Source: a virus. From it: 64,000 nucleotides of DNA. The stretch lies in IMG/VR virus record IMGVR_UViG_3300047316_000072, positions 1 to 64,000 of that record. One strand, written 5' to 3'. The notes beneath the pieces were generated by a model. The model was not told where the DNA came from, made no database searches, and was given only the letters and a program-made list of their open reading frames with translations. Positions within the stretch are counted from its first letter, which is position 1. Each line of letters begins with the position of its first letter. Made by a program: the position numbers and the translations under genes. Shown here piece by piece: positions 63,117 to 64,000 of this stretch.

Positions 63117-64000
63117 TTATCTGTCCCTATACACATCTAGCGGTGAAGGGGCAGGATTTGTGTTAGGGACGTAGGGACCTCGAATGGTTTGCCTAGCCCG
63201 TTCGCGTGCAGCAGCCTCCGCACGTTTGAGTTCATCTTGGTAGAACATGAGGAATCCCTGACCTGGGATCGCCGGCTGTGCAAACGCGTTCACAACAGCG
63301 TCACCTTTGTCAGGAGATCTCCCAAGCCTGTCCTTGACCTTCTTCTTCTCCTCTACCTGGATTCCACGGGCAGACAGAGCCCAACGAGGAGCAGCAAGAT
63401 CAGCAGCCAGTTCGCTATCGGGAGGCAGAGCAATCTCCAGACCAAGTTGCGGATCCAGAGCCTCTCTAAATAGCCAAAACCACTCACTGCGCGAATTCGC
63501 GAACTGTAACGACCCCGACCGGTCCGTCGCAACTGACTTATCCGCCCCGTTCATTGCCACAACTTCGATGCCCTTGAGCTTCCCCACGTCGACGGGGGAC
63601 GATCCGACCCCGACGACATCGATCTTGATTCGCCAGTCTCGGAAGCCGAATTCGATGATCTTGTCAATGACAGCTGGACCATCAGGAGTATCAGCGCCAG
63701 ATACAAGACGAAGACTAGCAAACCAACTACCACGTCTCTCGCTAAAGACCGTCTTGTCACGGCCACCACGAGACACGTCAACGCCCACATCCCTACTACC
63801 AGGTAGGTCAGTATCGAAGCCTTTAGTGATGTCCAGATTCCCGTAGGCATTGTAGTTGAGCTTCTTCTGGTCACCACTGAACAGCTGGGATGTGTCTACA
63901 CCTACTCCTGCCTGCTTGAAGAACTCCTCAAGGTTCCTAGGGACGGGCTTAGGGATGTCAATATCGGGTAAGTCGTCTGGCCTGAGCGCTTTCTTCGACT
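63117..64000 (-). CDS. Large terminase subunit, C-terminal part (cut by window edge)
   Basis: The frame is open to the right window edge. The visible part holds the RNase H-type nuclease domain: DVGVDVSRGGRDKTVFSERR with the first catalytic Asp, IKIDVVGVGSSPVDV with the second, and a C-terminal DRLGRSPDKGDAVVNAFA, where the acidic residue fits the third position. The ATPase domain must lie beyond 64000. It cuts and packages DNA into the head and marks the upstream side of the late operon. Confidence 0.8.
   Translation of the reverse strand, partial: SKKALRPDDLPDIDIPKPVPRNLEEFFKQAGVGVDTSQLFSGDQKKLNYNAYGNLDITKGFDTDLPGSRDVGVDVSRGGRDKTVFSERRGSWFASLRLVSGADTPDGPAVIDKIIEFGFRDWRIKIDVVGVGSSPVDVGKLKGIEVVAMNGADKSVATDRSGSLQFANSRSEWFWLFREALDPQLGLEIALPPDSELAADLAAPRWALSARGIQVEEKKKVKDRLGRSPDKGDAVVNAFAQPAIPGQGFLMFYQDELKRAEAAARERARQTIRGPYVPNTNPAPSPLDVYRDR

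Noticed and set aside
1-64000. Diversity-generating retroelement or CRISPR array
   Set aside because: No reverse transcriptase motif (YxDD) and no regularly spaced direct repeats with spacers were seen. The adhesin repeats are ordinary protein repeats.

Overview
The window is one contiguous stretch of a tailed double-stranded DNA phage with a siphovirus plan. A virion and lysis block on the minus strand (about 64000 down to 31951) meets a plus-strand early, regulatory, replication and nucleotide-modification block (1 to 31786) at a convergent hairpin terminator near 31804-31830. No integrase, transposase or CRISPR array was seen. The host cannot be named. Two phage proteins carry N-terminal signal peptides and C-terminal PEP-CTERM sorting signals, which are only useful in a Gram-negative host with an exosortase (such as many Acidobacteriota, Betaproteobacteria, Cyanobacteria or Verrucomicrobia).

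Left part (1-12.7 kb, plus strand): many short genes of mostly unknown function, packed in overlapping sets. Sets are separated by hairpin terminators and by copies of one promoter family: TATAAT, an almost invariant 18-bp spacer, a TTGATT-like -35 and a conserved box just upstream. Recognisable items are two related HTH-like proteins (2337, 15398), small zinc-ribbon proteins, an XRE-like repressor (6894), the two PEP-CTERM proteins (7404, 8257), a SWIM-type zinc protein (9329) and a YkgJ-type cysteine cluster protein (11162).

Middle part (12.7-31.8 kb, plus strand): replication and recombination. It holds a primase-helicase, RuvC-like resolvase, P-loop kinase-like protein, ATP-dependent DNA ligase, SNF2-type helicase, and a Cas4/RecB-like nuclease followed by a Sak4/RecA-like ATPase and a DUF669-like ssDNA-binding candidate. 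After a terminator comes a complete preQ0 pathway (QueC, QueD, QueE, FolE) and a DpdA-like transglycosylase, so the phage is predicted to replace some guanines in its DNA with a 7-deazaguanine. A Lar-type zinc finger joined to a DUF6884/YaaA-like domain (17301) may add to the modification or to anti-restriction. The DNA polymerase is a family A enzyme with an N-terminal family-4-like uracil-DNA glycosylase domain.

Right part (64 kb down to 32 kb, minus strand): large terminase (cut by the window edge), small proteins and a proline-rich repeat protein, a membrane/lysis cassette with a BPSL0067-like hydrolase, portal, a collagen-like fibre protein and its collagen-free paralogue, protease-scaffold, major capsid with an inserted domain, connectors, major tail protein, tail chaperone with a -1 frameshift, tape measure, and a GTA-like tail tip (two DUF2460, DUF2163, NlpC/P60, J-like). 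It ends with a set of large, repetitive, paralogous adhesin-like proteins. I saw no promoter for this block in the window; it probably lies beyond 64000.
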